Source: a virus. Taken from it: a DNA stretch of 64,000 nt. The DNA is taken from IMG/VR virus record IMGVR_UViG_3300047548_000496, positions 27,903-91,902 of that record, one strand, 5' to 3'. The notes beneath the pieces were generated by a model. The model was not told the origin of the DNA. It did not search any database and saw only the letters and a program-made list of their open reading frames with translations. Positions 21,064 through 29,242 of this stretch are shown here, one piece after another (within the stretch, counting starts at the first letter, position 1; every line of letters begins with the position of its first letter). The position numbers were made by a program, and so were the translations under genes.

Positions 21064-23658
21064 ATGGCTATTATACAAATTTCAAAAATCCAACAAAGAT
21101 CCGGAAACTTAGTCGATCTACCACAACTTGATGAAGCTCAATTTGGTTGGGCTACAGACGCTAAGAAATTGTTCATTGGTAAAACCACAGGAAACATAGA
21201 AAATATTGAAGTATTAACTAGTTATTCCAATATTAGTTTCAGCCAAATTGATGGGTCTGACGGCGGCAATTTTAATATTAGCAACGCTACTAATGGACAA
21301 ATACTGACATATGTAGAGTTAACAAATACTTGGGAGAATTGGACAGGAAATGCATCTCAACTAAGTAATTCAAAAATACAATTAGGTGATGTTTCAAACA
21401 TCAGTATAGAAGGCGGCGCAACTGGCTATGTCTTAGAAACAGATGGTGTAGGTAATCTTGCCTGGACAAGTAAGGGAACATTAAGGTCGGCCATTTATGG
21501 GTTATCAAATGCAACTCCCATAATAATGACAGTTGAAAATACTACTCCATATACAAATAAATTACCAGTTACTATTAGTGGCGCAAATGCAGATAATGCT
21601 AACTCAATTGTAAATGGACAAACCTTCTTTGTTAAACTATCAGTAGATTTCCCTACAACTGGAAATGTTGAATTATATACCTCCTCTAATTTAGATATGG
21701 CTAATGCGGCAGTAGGTACAGGGTTAAACAACTATGTTTCAAATTCAGGTATAGCAACTGCACTATTAAGTGCTGGGGTAGTACCCAATGCAGGCGGCTC
21801 CGTCAATACTATACAGTTTAATAACAGTGGAATATTAGACGGTTCGGCAAACTTTACTTTTTCTGGTGGAAACTTAGTAACATTGAATGGTAATCTTATT
21901 GCTGGTAATGTGAACGGTGGAAATCTAGTATCAGCAAATTACGTTTCGGGTGTGTTGACTACAGCATCACAACCTAACATTACTGCTACTGGTGTATTAG
22001 CAAATTTAAGTATTAGTGGCAACATCAATGTTGGGGATATAAATGTTTCTGGTAATATAATACCCACTGCAAATGTAACTTATAATTTAGGTAATTCTAC
22101 TAACGCATTTAAAGATTTGTATCTTTCTGGTACAAGCATTTCACTAGGAACGCAAACAATAACGTCAAACGTTAACGGAGTAATATTATCTAATACAGTT
22201 TTTGCATCTGCTTTAAGTATAACCGGTAATGCAGATATTGGAAATATTAATACTAGTGGCACAATAAGTTCTACTGGTACTGCTACAGTTGGTAATTTAA
22301 GCACAGGTGGCACAATAACTTCTACTGGTACTGCTACAGTTGGTAATTTAACTACTAGTGGTACAATAACTTCTACCGGTACTGCTACAGTTGGTAATTT
22401 AACTACTGGTGGTACAATAACTTCTACTGGTAATATTGCCGGTGGAAACTTAACAACAAATGGAAACGTAACGGCTAATAACATTTCTGCTACTGGTAAC
22501 GTTACCGCTGCAAATTTTATCGGATCAGGTAATGGATCTCCTACTATTAATAGTGCAAGCACTTTAACTATTTCTGCTAATTCAGGGGTGACATTAGGCA
22601 ATGTTACTATTTTATCTACTGGCTCCAATACTACCGCAGGAACAATTGTTGGTAATTGGACGTTAGATGGAAGTTTTAATGCATCAGGTAATTTGGGTAC
22701 ATCTGGTAATTTGAGTTCAACTGGTAATTTAAATATTACTGGTAACATGACAATTGCTACGAGTCCTGTTTTAAATAGTAAATTTGGTGTAATATCTTCT
22801 GGAAGATTATTGGGAGTATACACTAATAGAGTCGGTATTGGTAGTTATTATGCTGATTATAATGGTACTAATGATATTACATCTGCTGATGCTACTAGCG
22901 TAAGTAGACTAGGTACTATTTTGGATACCGGAATAGCTTCATCAAATACTTCTGTTGCATTCGGTACCAGTTACGGCAGCAATCCGGCAGGTCTAGCATT
23001 TGTTTCTGGTACTGCACAGGACGTACTTAGAATCGCTACTGGTTTACCGCCTACTTATACGGGAAATATCAATGCTGTTTTATTGGGGTACCCCAGCGGT
23101 GGACCAAGAATTCTAGTGCAGAATTATGCACTTGTCGATGATTCACCGAATACTATCACTCATGTTGCTACTACACATAAATTTGTAGGAGAATTATCAA
23201 CAACAAATATTACAACCGGCGCAAACACGACCGCAGGAAGTTTGACAGGAAATTGGACATTAACAGCAGGATCTCAATTACAAGCAACATACGCTGACTT
23301 GGCTGAATATTACGAAGCTGATGCTACTTATGAACCAGGAACAGTTTTAGAATTTGGCGGACTAAAAGAAGTTACATTAGCTGAAGATGAAACAACTAAA
23401 GTAGCAGGTGTTGTTTCAACCAATCCGGCTTATGTGATGAATACCAACTGTAAAGGGTTTGCCGTAGCTATTGCTCTGCAAGGAAGAGTTCCAGTAAAAG
23501 TTAAAGGCAATATAAAGAAGGGTGATATGATGGTTAGTGCTGGTGATGGATTTGCAAGACCCACAAATAGCCCTAAATTAGGTACTATCATAGGAAAAGC
23601 ATTGGCTGACTTCAATGGAATTGAGGGTATAATAGAAATTGCTGTAGGAAGATTGTAA
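21064..23658 (+). CDS. long repetitive tail fibre protein
   Basis: 864 aa. The N-terminus (ISKIQQRSGNLVDLPQLDEA, FGWATDAKKLFIG, ENIEVLTSYS) is the virion-attachment module of T4-like aquatic phage fibres. The middle is a beta-helix-like Gly/Asn/Thr repeat region; residues 400-470 contain three to four 17-residue repeats (T-I-T-S-T-G-T-A-T-V-G-N-L-T-T-G-G) encoded by near-identical 51-bp units. The C-terminus (YADLAEYYEADATYEPGTVL to GIIEIAVGRL) is a domain found at the end of many phage fibres. It should bind the host surface. The gene is late. Confidence 0.88.
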   Translation: MAIIQISKIQQRSGNLVDLPQLDEAQFGWATDAKKLFIGKTTGNIENIEVLTSYSNISFSQIDGSDGGNFNISNATNGQILTYVELTNTWENWTGNASQLSNSKIQLGDVSNISIEGGATGYVLETDGVGNLAWTSKGTLRSAIYGLSNATPIIMTVENTTPYTNKLPVTISGANADNANSIVNGQTFFVKLSVDFPTTGNVELYTSSNLDMANAAVGTGLNNYVSNSGIATALLSAGVVPNAGGSVNTIQFNNSGILDGSANFTFSGGNLVTLNGNLIAGNVNGGNLVSANYVSGVLTTASQPNITATGVLANLSISGNINVGDINVSGNIIPTANVTYNLGNSTNAFKDLYLSGTSISLGTQTITSNVNGVILSNTVFASALSITGNADIGNINTSGTISSTGTATVGNLSTGGTITSTGTATVGNLTTSGTITSTGTATVGNLTTGGTITSTGNIAGGNLTTNGNVTANNISATGNVTAANFIGSGNGSPTINSASTLTISANSGVTLGNVTILSTGSNTTAGTIVGNWTLDGSFNASGNLGTSGNLSSTGNLNITGNMTIATSPVLNSKFGVISSGRLLGVYTNRVGIGSYYADYNGTNDITSADATSVSRLGTILDTGIASSNTSVAFGTSYGSNPAGLAFVSGTAQDVLRIATGLPPTYTGNINAVLLGYPSGGPRILVQNYALVDDSPNTITHVATTHKFVGELSTTNITTGANTTAGSLTGNWTLTAGSQLQATYADLAEYYEADATYEPGTVLEFGGLKEVTLAEDETTKVAGVVSTNPAYVMNTNCKGFAVAIALQGRVPVKVKGNIKKGDMMVSAGDGFARPTNSPKLGTIIGKALADFNGIEGIIEIAVGRL
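22261..22440 (+). repeat. 51-bp tandem repeats in tail-fibre gene
   Basis: Units start at 22261, 22312, 22363 and (diverging) 22414. The first three differ by only a few bases over 51 bp. They encode 17-residue repeats and could change copy number by slippage or recombination. Confidence 0.85.
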
Positions 23659-23662
23659 AAAT

Positions 23663-25675
23663 ATGAGTGAGAAAAAAGTTTATCAGATTGGATGTTATAC
23701 TGAAGCCGGCTGGGATATAGTTCATGAATTACTAACTAGAGATGGAACATTAGAAGATAATATTCCTCCTAGGAGTGTTGAATTAGTAGACTATAAAGAG
23801 CATAGTCCAACTAGATCAACTTATCTTTTGTCTGATGAAGAAGCCGAAGAATTAAAAAAACGTCCTGAAATTAAATTTGTCAATATAGATTATACTAGCT
23901 ACGGAGATCAATACAAACCACCGGCAAAAGATTTGTATTGCGACTATAGATATTCATCTAATGTAAAGTCTTATAGAAATTTTTATTCTCCCAATCAATT
24001 GCCTGCATCTCCGACTTCGGCAGACTTGAACAGAAATGGGTATCAATTATATAGGTGTACACAAAAATTAAATCCATGGGCGGGTGTAAGTGACACTACA
24101 GTTTTTAATGATAGAATACAAAAAACCGGTACTGGTCTAGGAGTAGATGTTATAGTAAGTGATGACGGGTGTTGGTTTGGTCACTCTGAATTTCAAAACA
24201 ATACAGGATCTGGTCCTACTGATTATATAGGTGGTAATGTATTGCCCGGAAACGGTACATGTGATTTGTTAGATTTATATCTGGACAGTCCTTATTATAT
24301 TGACCCAGACTGGTTCAACGCAGATCCTGCAACTAGGCTAATTACAAGATGGGATGGAACCATTGTTCCAGTTGAGCAAGTCGCTAGAGATTGGTGGAGT
24401 AATCCCACAAAAAGGTCAGCCAAATTTGCAGGAATAGGAACTGTTCCGGAGCGCACTGCATATACAAGAGATACTTGTAATGGATCTAACACATTTAAAC
24501 TGGGGATATTTGCTCAAGGAACACATGGAACACCGTGTAGTTCTTTAGCATATGGTAGAACACTAGGATGGGCATATAATGCCAATAAATGGGCTGTCAA
24601 TATTCTTGGTTTAAACTCTATATCAGAAGAATCATATTTTGATATGATGAAAATATTTCATCAAAATAAACCAATAAACCCTTCTTATGGAAATAAAAAC
24701 CCTACAATAAGTTCTAATAGTTGGGGATACAGATATGCAATAAGTACGTTTAGTTCATTTAATACTTATTACTATCGTGTAGGAACTACTGGTTCGGGAG
24801 GGATTAATAAACCCACTCTCCCTGGTTTTTTATATTATTTAGGTTATTTTGATAATTCAAGAATTTCTAGTGAAATGCTAGATAACTCAATTAGTGAAGC
24901 TGGAAAAGAAATGATAGATTCCGGGGTTATTTTTGTCGCGGCAGCCGGCAACAATAATCAAAAAATAGTAGGATCAAATCATCCTGATTACAATAATTAT
25001 TGGGCAAATAATCAGAATGTACCTCTAGCAAATGCAACCTACACTGATTACTATGATAGGGTATATTACCAAACATCAAGCCGCCGCGGTTATCCTACCC
25101 AGTTAGGGAAATATACCAATACAGGTTCGGTTGTATATCCTGTAATTGCAGTTGGCGCATTAGATGGACGTATGTACTCTCCTAATACAATAGAATATAT
25201 AGCCAACTATAGTATGCGGGGCGAGTCAGTTGATTTATATGCTCCCGGAGATGGTGTTTTGGCTGCAAGTACGTGGCAGGCAGATTCTGGCTATACACAA
25301 TATAATAGGGCAGATACGTATCCTGGTGCTAATTTTACATTTCAGGATATATATTTTAATGGTACTAGCGCAGCATGTCCTGTCACAACAGGTTTAATTG
25401 CCACCGCATTACAATACAATAGAAATTGGACTTGGCAAGATGTTAAAGCGTGGATAAACACATTAGAATTGCAGACTGAATCTGCTTTTTATCAAGGACC
25501 AGATCCCAATACTGCTGAAAGTCCAGACTGGAGTAGTTTTACTAGTCTAATGGGAGGCTCAAGACGTATATTATATAACAATGTCACAATACCCACGCCT
25601 CCGGTTGTAACTAATCTTCGTATAGCTGGATCAGGACTTCGACTTGGTGGTAATGGTTTAACAATCAGTTTGTAA
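23663..25675 (+). CDS. subtilisin-like serine protease (peptidase S8)
   Basis: 670 aa. The catalytic triad is visible in order: D167 in VIVSDDGCW, H288 in GTHGTPCSS and S569 in NGTSAACPVTTG. The oxyanion Asn is N430 in AAAGNNNQ. No signal peptide is seen, so it is probably not exported by Sec. The N-terminal 150 residues could be a propeptide or attachment part. It starts 4 nt after the tail-fibre gene and lies among late structural genes, so it is likely built into the virion or used in maturation or host-surface attack. Confidence 0.9.
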   Translation: MSEKKVYQIGCYTEAGWDIVHELLTRDGTLEDNIPPRSVELVDYKEHSPTRSTYLLSDEEAEELKKRPEIKFVNIDYTSYGDQYKPPAKDLYCDYRYSSNVKSYRNFYSPNQLPASPTSADLNRNGYQLYRCTQKLNPWAGVSDTTVFNDRIQKTGTGLGVDVIVSDDGCWFGHSEFQNNTGSGPTDYIGGNVLPGNGTCDLLDLYLDSPYYIDPDWFNADPATRLITRWDGTIVPVEQVARDWWSNPTKRSAKFAGIGTVPERTAYTRDTCNGSNTFKLGIFAQGTHGTPCSSLAYGRTLGWAYNANKWAVNILGLNSISEESYFDMMKIFHQNKPINPSYGNKNPTISSNSWGYRYAISTFSSFNTYYYRVGTTGSGGINKPTLPGFLYYLGYFDNSRISSEMLDNSISEAGKEMIDSGVIFVAAAGNNNQKIVGSNHPDYNNYWANNQNVPLANATYTDYYDRVYYQTSSRRGYPTQLGKYTNTGSVVYPVIAVGALDGRMYSPNTIEYIANYSMRGESVDLYAPGDGVLAASTWQADSGYTQYNRADTYPGANFTFQDIYFNGTSAACPVTTGLIATALQYNRNWTWQDVKAWINTLELQTESAFYQGPDPNTAESPDWSSFTSLMGGSRRILYNNVTIPTPPVVTNLRIAGSGLRLGGNGLTISL

Positions 25676-25681
25676 TAAATA
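25674..25681 (+). promoter_or_regulatory. possible T4-type late promoter
   Basis: AATAAATA, 19 nt before the ATG at 25701, overlapping the protease stop codon. Confidence 0.45.
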
Positions 25682-25700
25682 CAATACAGGAATACAAAAA

Positions 25701-25988
25701 ATGGCGTCATACATATATACCGCGACAGGCTCTAGTCAAAAATCAGCCGCAATTCAAACAGATAAGGTTAGAATCTCTACAACAACATCAGCTATAGCAA
25801 TCGCCATTGGTGATGCCAATGTAACTGCTAATTTGACAGCATGTGAAATAGTTCCATCTAACACGGTTCTTAACAGTGTTATTGTTGGGCAAAATAATTA
25901 TATAGCATTTATTAATGTCGCAGGGACAGCAGGTGCTTTTAGTGTTACTGAATTAGGTGCTAATCATCCCGAAACTGGCACCGAATAA
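25701..25988 (+). CDS. small structural-type protein (95 aa)
   Basis: Ser-, Thr- and Ala-rich beta protein (YIYTATGSSQKSAAI, TTTSAIAIAIGDANV) with few charges. It could be a small virion or adhesin-linked protein. It has a ribosome site (CAGGAA) and a possible late promoter. No family is recognised. Confidence 0.6.
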   Translation: MASYIYTATGSSQKSAAIQTDKVRISTTTSAIAIAIGDANVTANLTACEIVPSNTVLNSVIVGQNNYIAFINVAGTAGAFSVTELGANHPETGTE

Positions 25989-26000
25989 TTGTCCATTTCT

Positions 26001-26008
26001 GATAAATA
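26001..26008 (+). promoter_or_regulatory. T4-type late promoter
   Basis: GATAAATA, 84 nt before the ATG at 26093. The transcript would carry a structured leader of about 79 nt. Confidence 0.7.
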
Positions 26009-26017
26009 TATAGTACG

Positions 26018-26071
26018 CTCTTAATTCTGAGAGTTTATGCGGTCCCCGCCGCGTAGTGGAATAGAACCCAC
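26018..26071 (+). promoter_or_regulatory. structured 5' leader with three small hairpins
   Basis: Within the late-mRNA leader: CTCT/AGAG (26018-26033), GCGG-TCCCCG-CCGC (26039-26052) and GTGG-x8-CCAC (26056-26071), followed by AAGGAG and the ATG. Stacked short hairpins before a strong ribosome site may protect the RNA or tune translation. Confidence 0.45.
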
Positions 26072-26092
26072 ATATCAACAAGGAGAAAACAA

Positions 26093-27109
26093 ATGGGACG
26101 TCCTTTAAAAATCGCTAAGGCTCAAGCAGTCTTAACAATCACAGATACAACAGCAGCAACAGATACAGTTACAGTATCTCAAGATATTTCAGCACCACCA
26201 ACAGGTGTTGGCATTATTGCAGGTATGCCATTTGTAGTTGCATCAAACGTTGGTGGTCTAACAGCTAACACAACATATTGGGTTTTAGAAGTTATCGATG
26301 CTAATAATTTCACAGTTTCAGCAACTGATTTAAGTGCAAATAGAACTCGCACACCAGTATCATTGTCTGACACAACATCTCAAACAGTCTCCGCTTCCGT
26401 CGGTGTAGTTGACGCTTATTTCAACAATCCAAACGGTGGCGCAGGTTTCCCAGCAACAAACGCTAACACATACAGTGTAGTTGGTGGTAATACAGCTATT
26501 ATTGGTCCACAAGTACTAGCACGTGTTGCTATTGCACAAAATGGTGTAGGTACAATTACAGTAGCCGACGATAGTCCAAACATCACTGGTGTAGGTACAG
26601 ACTTTGCTAACACGTTGACAGATGGAACAGTAATTACAACAGCAGATGGCACATTATTAGGTTATGTAACTGATATCGCTAATGCTAACGCTACATTTGC
26701 TACGTTTGCAGCTAACAGCTTGTCTAATGCTACAAATGTGAGTTTCGTATTTGCTAACAATGAAGCAGGATTTATTGTTCGCCAAAAAGGTAAACAGAAA
26801 TATCTAGTACAAGGTACAACTTCAGGTTTAGTTGGCGCTTGCTTTACAGCTAACCTAGCTAATGCTGATTTATATCCAGGTACTATGAACATTGTTGGTA
26901 CATATGCTAATGCTGCTACAGAAAACGTACAGTCATTAAGCGATCACAATGCAGAATTGTTTACAGCAACCTCTGGCATAACAGCACTGCCAAACGAAAC
27001 TGCAAACATCAATAATAGCTCACCAGCATACAGCACGTTCAACACTGCTTACGATGCTGATACATACGGTGGTCAACCATACCCAATCGTAACTATTTCT
27101 AATGCATAA
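26093..27109 (+). CDS. virion structural protein (338 aa)
   Basis: MGRPLKIAKAQAVLTITDT, followed by Thr-, Val- and Ala-rich beta sequence with little charge. The N-terminal block is one I associate with structural proteins of T4-like aquatic phages. Codon use is regular, and the ribosome site AAGGAG is strong after a long leader, suggesting high expression. It may be a head-decoration or fibre-type protein; its place in the particle is not known. Confidence 0.7.
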   Translation: MGRPLKIAKAQAVLTITDTTAATDTVTVSQDISAPPTGVGIIAGMPFVVASNVGGLTANTTYWVLEVIDANNFTVSATDLSANRTRTPVSLSDTTSQTVSASVGVVDAYFNNPNGGAGFPATNANTYSVVGGNTAIIGPQVLARVAIAQNGVGTITVADDSPNITGVGTDFANTLTDGTVITTADGTLLGYVTDIANANATFATFAANSLSNATNVSFVFANNEAGFIVRQKGKQKYLVQGTTSGLVGACFTANLANADLYPGTMNIVGTYANAATENVQSLSDHNAELFTATSGITALPNETANINNSSPAYSTFNTAYDADTYGGQPYPIVTISNA

Positions 27110-27111
27110 TT

Positions 27112-27423
27112 ATGCCAGCAGCAAAGACTATTAAAATGCCTAAGACAGAAACTGAGGTAGCAATCTTGCAAGTACAAGTTAAAAACATTGAAAATGATGT
27201 TTCTGAAATAAAATCAGAAATAAAAGATGTTAAACAAGGCCTTGTGGAAAATATGGAAGAAACTAAAAAACTTCTTAGAGATATGAAGGATGCTAGTACC
27301 AATGCTCACAAGGCAATGTCTGAAAAAATCTCTGCGCTAGAAAAATGGCGATGGATGATGATGGGCGCTGGCGTAGTCATAGGATCTTTGGGATTCGATA
27401 CGCTGGGAAAGCTGTTCAAATAA
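27112..27423 (+). CDS. coiled-coil protein with C-terminal membrane segment (XhlA-like)
   Basis: 103 aa. Residues 12-75 form a heptad coiled coil (TEVAILQVQVKNIENDVSEI then EIKDVKQGL). They are followed by W-R-W-M-M-M-G-A-G-V-V-I-G-S-L-G-F, a single membrane helix, and a short tail. The plan (coiled coil then C-terminal TM) is that of XhlA-type haemolysin or holin-associated proteins. A lysis or membrane-tether role is possible, not certain. A terminator begins at its stop codon. Confidence 0.65.
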   Translation: MPAAKTIKMPKTETEVAILQVQVKNIENDVSEIKSEIKDVKQGLVENMEETKKLLRDMKDASTNAHKAMSEKISALEKWRWMMMGAGVVIGSLGFDTLGKLFK

Positions 27424-27449
27424 AAAAGGACTCTTAGGAGTCCTTTTTT
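27422..27449. terminator. bidirectional intrinsic terminator
   Basis: 12-bp stem AAAAAAGGACTC / GAGTCCTTTTTT, loop TTAG, with A- and T-runs for both strands. It contains the stop codons of the convergent genes (27421-27423 plus, 27434-27436 minus). Confidence 0.93.
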
Positions 27450-27850
27450 GTTAAAGTCAATAATTTAGATTGTACAACATCAAAATTTACGGTGTTAAAC
27501 AATCCAGGATGTAATGGTTTAGGATACTGATTATCACCTACCCAAGCATATCCGCAATGCTCATCATTTAGTATGGGCGTAAACTCTTTATCAACTTCAC
27601 AAAAGAATGTATGATATGTGAATGAATGATTTACAAATTTTTGAATTGGAATTAATTTTGCTTTTTTGGGAAAGTACCCAATTTCTTCCATACACTCACG
27701 TTCAACACCTTCAATAAGTGTCTCACCTTCTTCAATCTTACCACCTGGTATACCCCAGTTACCGGGATTTTTGTGGTCAGTTCTCAACAGATATAGATAC
27801 CTGTCTGTCTTTTTTGAATAAAAGAAAACTCCTGCTGAAGTATTACTCAT
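27434..27850 (-). CDS. Nudix hydrolase
   Basis: 138 aa. The Nudix box is complete: G-x5-E-x7-R-E-x2-E-E-x-G, seen as GKIEEGE, then RECMEEIGY. It follows NWGIPG, as in nucleotide-pool and dinucleotide Nudix enzymes such as T4 NudE. It hydrolyses nucleoside diphosphate derivatives. Start chosen at 27850 (MSNTSAGVFF); an ATG at 27865 is also possible if it is read from the gp15 transcript. A late-type box lies 5 nt before 27850. It ends inside the shared terminator. Confidence 0.9.
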   Translation of the reverse strand: MSNTSAGVFFYSKKTDRYLYLLRTDHKNPGNWGIPGGKIEEGETLIEGVERECMEEIGYFPKKAKLIPIQKFVNHSFTYHTFFCEVDKEFTPILNDEHCGYAWVGDNQYPKPLHPGLFNTVNFDVVQSKLLTLTKKDS

Positions 27851-27868
27851 ATTATGATTTATCATAAT
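27851..27868 (-). promoter_or_regulatory. late-type promoter box inside an 18-bp palindrome
   Basis: On the reverse strand GATAAATC lies at 27863-27856, 5 nt before the ATG at 27850. It sits in ATTATGAT-AA-ATCATAAT (27868-27851), a perfect 8-bp inverted repeat. The last A of the octamer is C, so promoter strength is uncertain. Confidence 0.45.
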
Positions 27869-29241
27869 TAAATCACAATAGAATAATCTCCTTGGTCATA
27901 CCAACCTTCGTATGATTTCATCCAAACACCATCGGGTGTATAGCGATATTGAATACCTGTGGTTAGATTAGTTACGTATTCCACTGTGTCACAGGCTTGA
28001 CTGTCAAAAGAAACGAACCACTGGCCTGAGGTGGCATCATATTCAACAATGTCGTTAGCGTTAGCTATTAAATCACCCCACGCTACTGTAGAATCTCCCT
28101 CACTACCAATTGACTCTACCAACAAGTATCGAACGCCATTGACAGGTCCTGGCAATCCTGCATTCGGCCCCGAGATTAGAGGGTTAATTACACTGTTTAC
28201 TGGTCCAAGTGTATTTTGGGGAAGGGTATCTGGGTCAATATTATAGATTAGTAATCTATCATCAGTTGGATCTTGTACAATAGTACCAACAATATCTGTA
28301 TCCATATATGGATTTTGCAGCCATATTTGACTAATACCCGGTCTGATGGTTCCGTATACATTCAATAATGATGACCAATATAAACTGGTATTAGGTGGGT
28401 TAGGATAATTTAAATCAATGTTACTCACGAAGGGAGCATTATCCGCAGGTAATAATTGAAGTCTATTGCCCATCAATAATACTTTATAACCATAAGGCGT
28501 AATTTTTTGTCGAGTTCCTAACAACAAGTCATCATTTTGAATATCTTGTAATGCTGTTCCTTTGTAGATACTGGCGATAATTTTCTCAATGACACCCATC
28601 TTCTTGAGTTTAGCAGCAGTACTAATCCATATAGGCATGTAAAATTTCCAACTCATTACATCGATGGGGTTCGCAGTACCTTGTGGTATTGTTCTACTAC
28701 TGAATGTTAATCCATCTTGATATACAACTGACAACGAAGTCCAATCAATAAAGTTATCAGTAGATTGAATCTCCATACTAGGATTAAATAATGTTCCTAA
28801 CTGTTCGATTAATTCTAGTTTTTGATTATAGTTTGTAGTCCAAAAATCAACTGTTACTCTTAATGTATATGGTACAGGCATCAGTCTTTCGACTGTAAAT
28901 GCTTGACCTTGAACACTTTCATATTGCCCTGTATCTTCGTTGTATTTTCTTTGTCTAACGTTGATTCTATCAATATAAGTAGGATCTTGAGTTCTGCGCT
29001 GGTCATACTCTAGACCACTTATATAGTATGTAATCAAGGGTGCGCTAGGTAAATTACTTGCAGAGTTATTTGCTATTACTGTAGAGGCTTGACGACTTTG
29101 GTCACCGTACATTATAGGCACTCGCACTAATATGTCGTTCCCATTAGGATCTTTGCCTTTAGTGACATACCAATTGCTAAAAATTTTTGCAAATTGAATT
29201 AAAAATCTGCGTATCTGATTATCGTAAAAAAACTGTGCCAT
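27868..29241 (-). CDS. tail sheath stabilizer and completion protein, gp15-like
   Basis: 457 aa. The N-terminus MAQFFYDNQIRRFLIQFAKI matches T4 gp15 (F-Y-N-S-S-F-R-R-Y ... L-F-S-N). Then come VRVPIMYGDQSRQAS and YTLRVTVDFWTTNYNQKLEL, also gp15 features. The C-terminal 200 residues are extra compared with T4 (272 aa) and include beta-rich, Tyr-rich sequence. gp15 caps the tail and connects it to the neck. The ATG at 29241 lies 1 nt after the gp14-like stop, so the two are one operon. Confidence 0.82.
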   Translation of the reverse strand: MAQFFYDNQIRRFLIQFAKIFSNWYVTKGKDPNGNDILVRVPIMYGDQSRQASTVIANNSASNLPSAPLITYYISGLEYDQRRTQDPTYIDRINVRQRKYNEDTGQYESVQGQAFTVERLMPVPYTLRVTVDFWTTNYNQKLELIEQLGTLFNPSMEIQSTDNFIDWTSLSVVYQDGLTFSSRTIPQGTANPIDVMSWKFYMPIWISTAAKLKKMGVIEKIIASIYKGTALQDIQNDDLLLGTRQKITPYGYKVLLMGNRLQLLPADNAPFVSNIDLNYPNPPNTSLYWSSLLNVYGTIRPGISQIWLQNPYMDTDIVGTIVQDPTDDRLLIYNIDPDTLPQNTLGPVNSVINPLISGPNAGLPGPVNGVRYLLVESIGSEGDSTVAWGDLIANANDIVEYDATSGQWFVSFDSQACDTVEYVTNLTTGIQYRYTPDGVWMKSYEGWYDQGDYSIVI

Positions 29242-29242
29242 A

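Noticed and set aside
22261-22440. Regular 51-bp repeats as a possible CRISPR array
   Set aside because: No distinct spacers; the units are contiguous, in frame and encode fibre repeats.
22080-22823. Long reverse-strand open frame in the first tail-fibre gene (247 aa), rich in Pro, Val and Leu
   Set aside because: It mirrors the Gly/Asn/Thr repeats of the real plus-strand fibre; no start signals, and the Pro-Val-Leu content is an artefact of the opposite strand.
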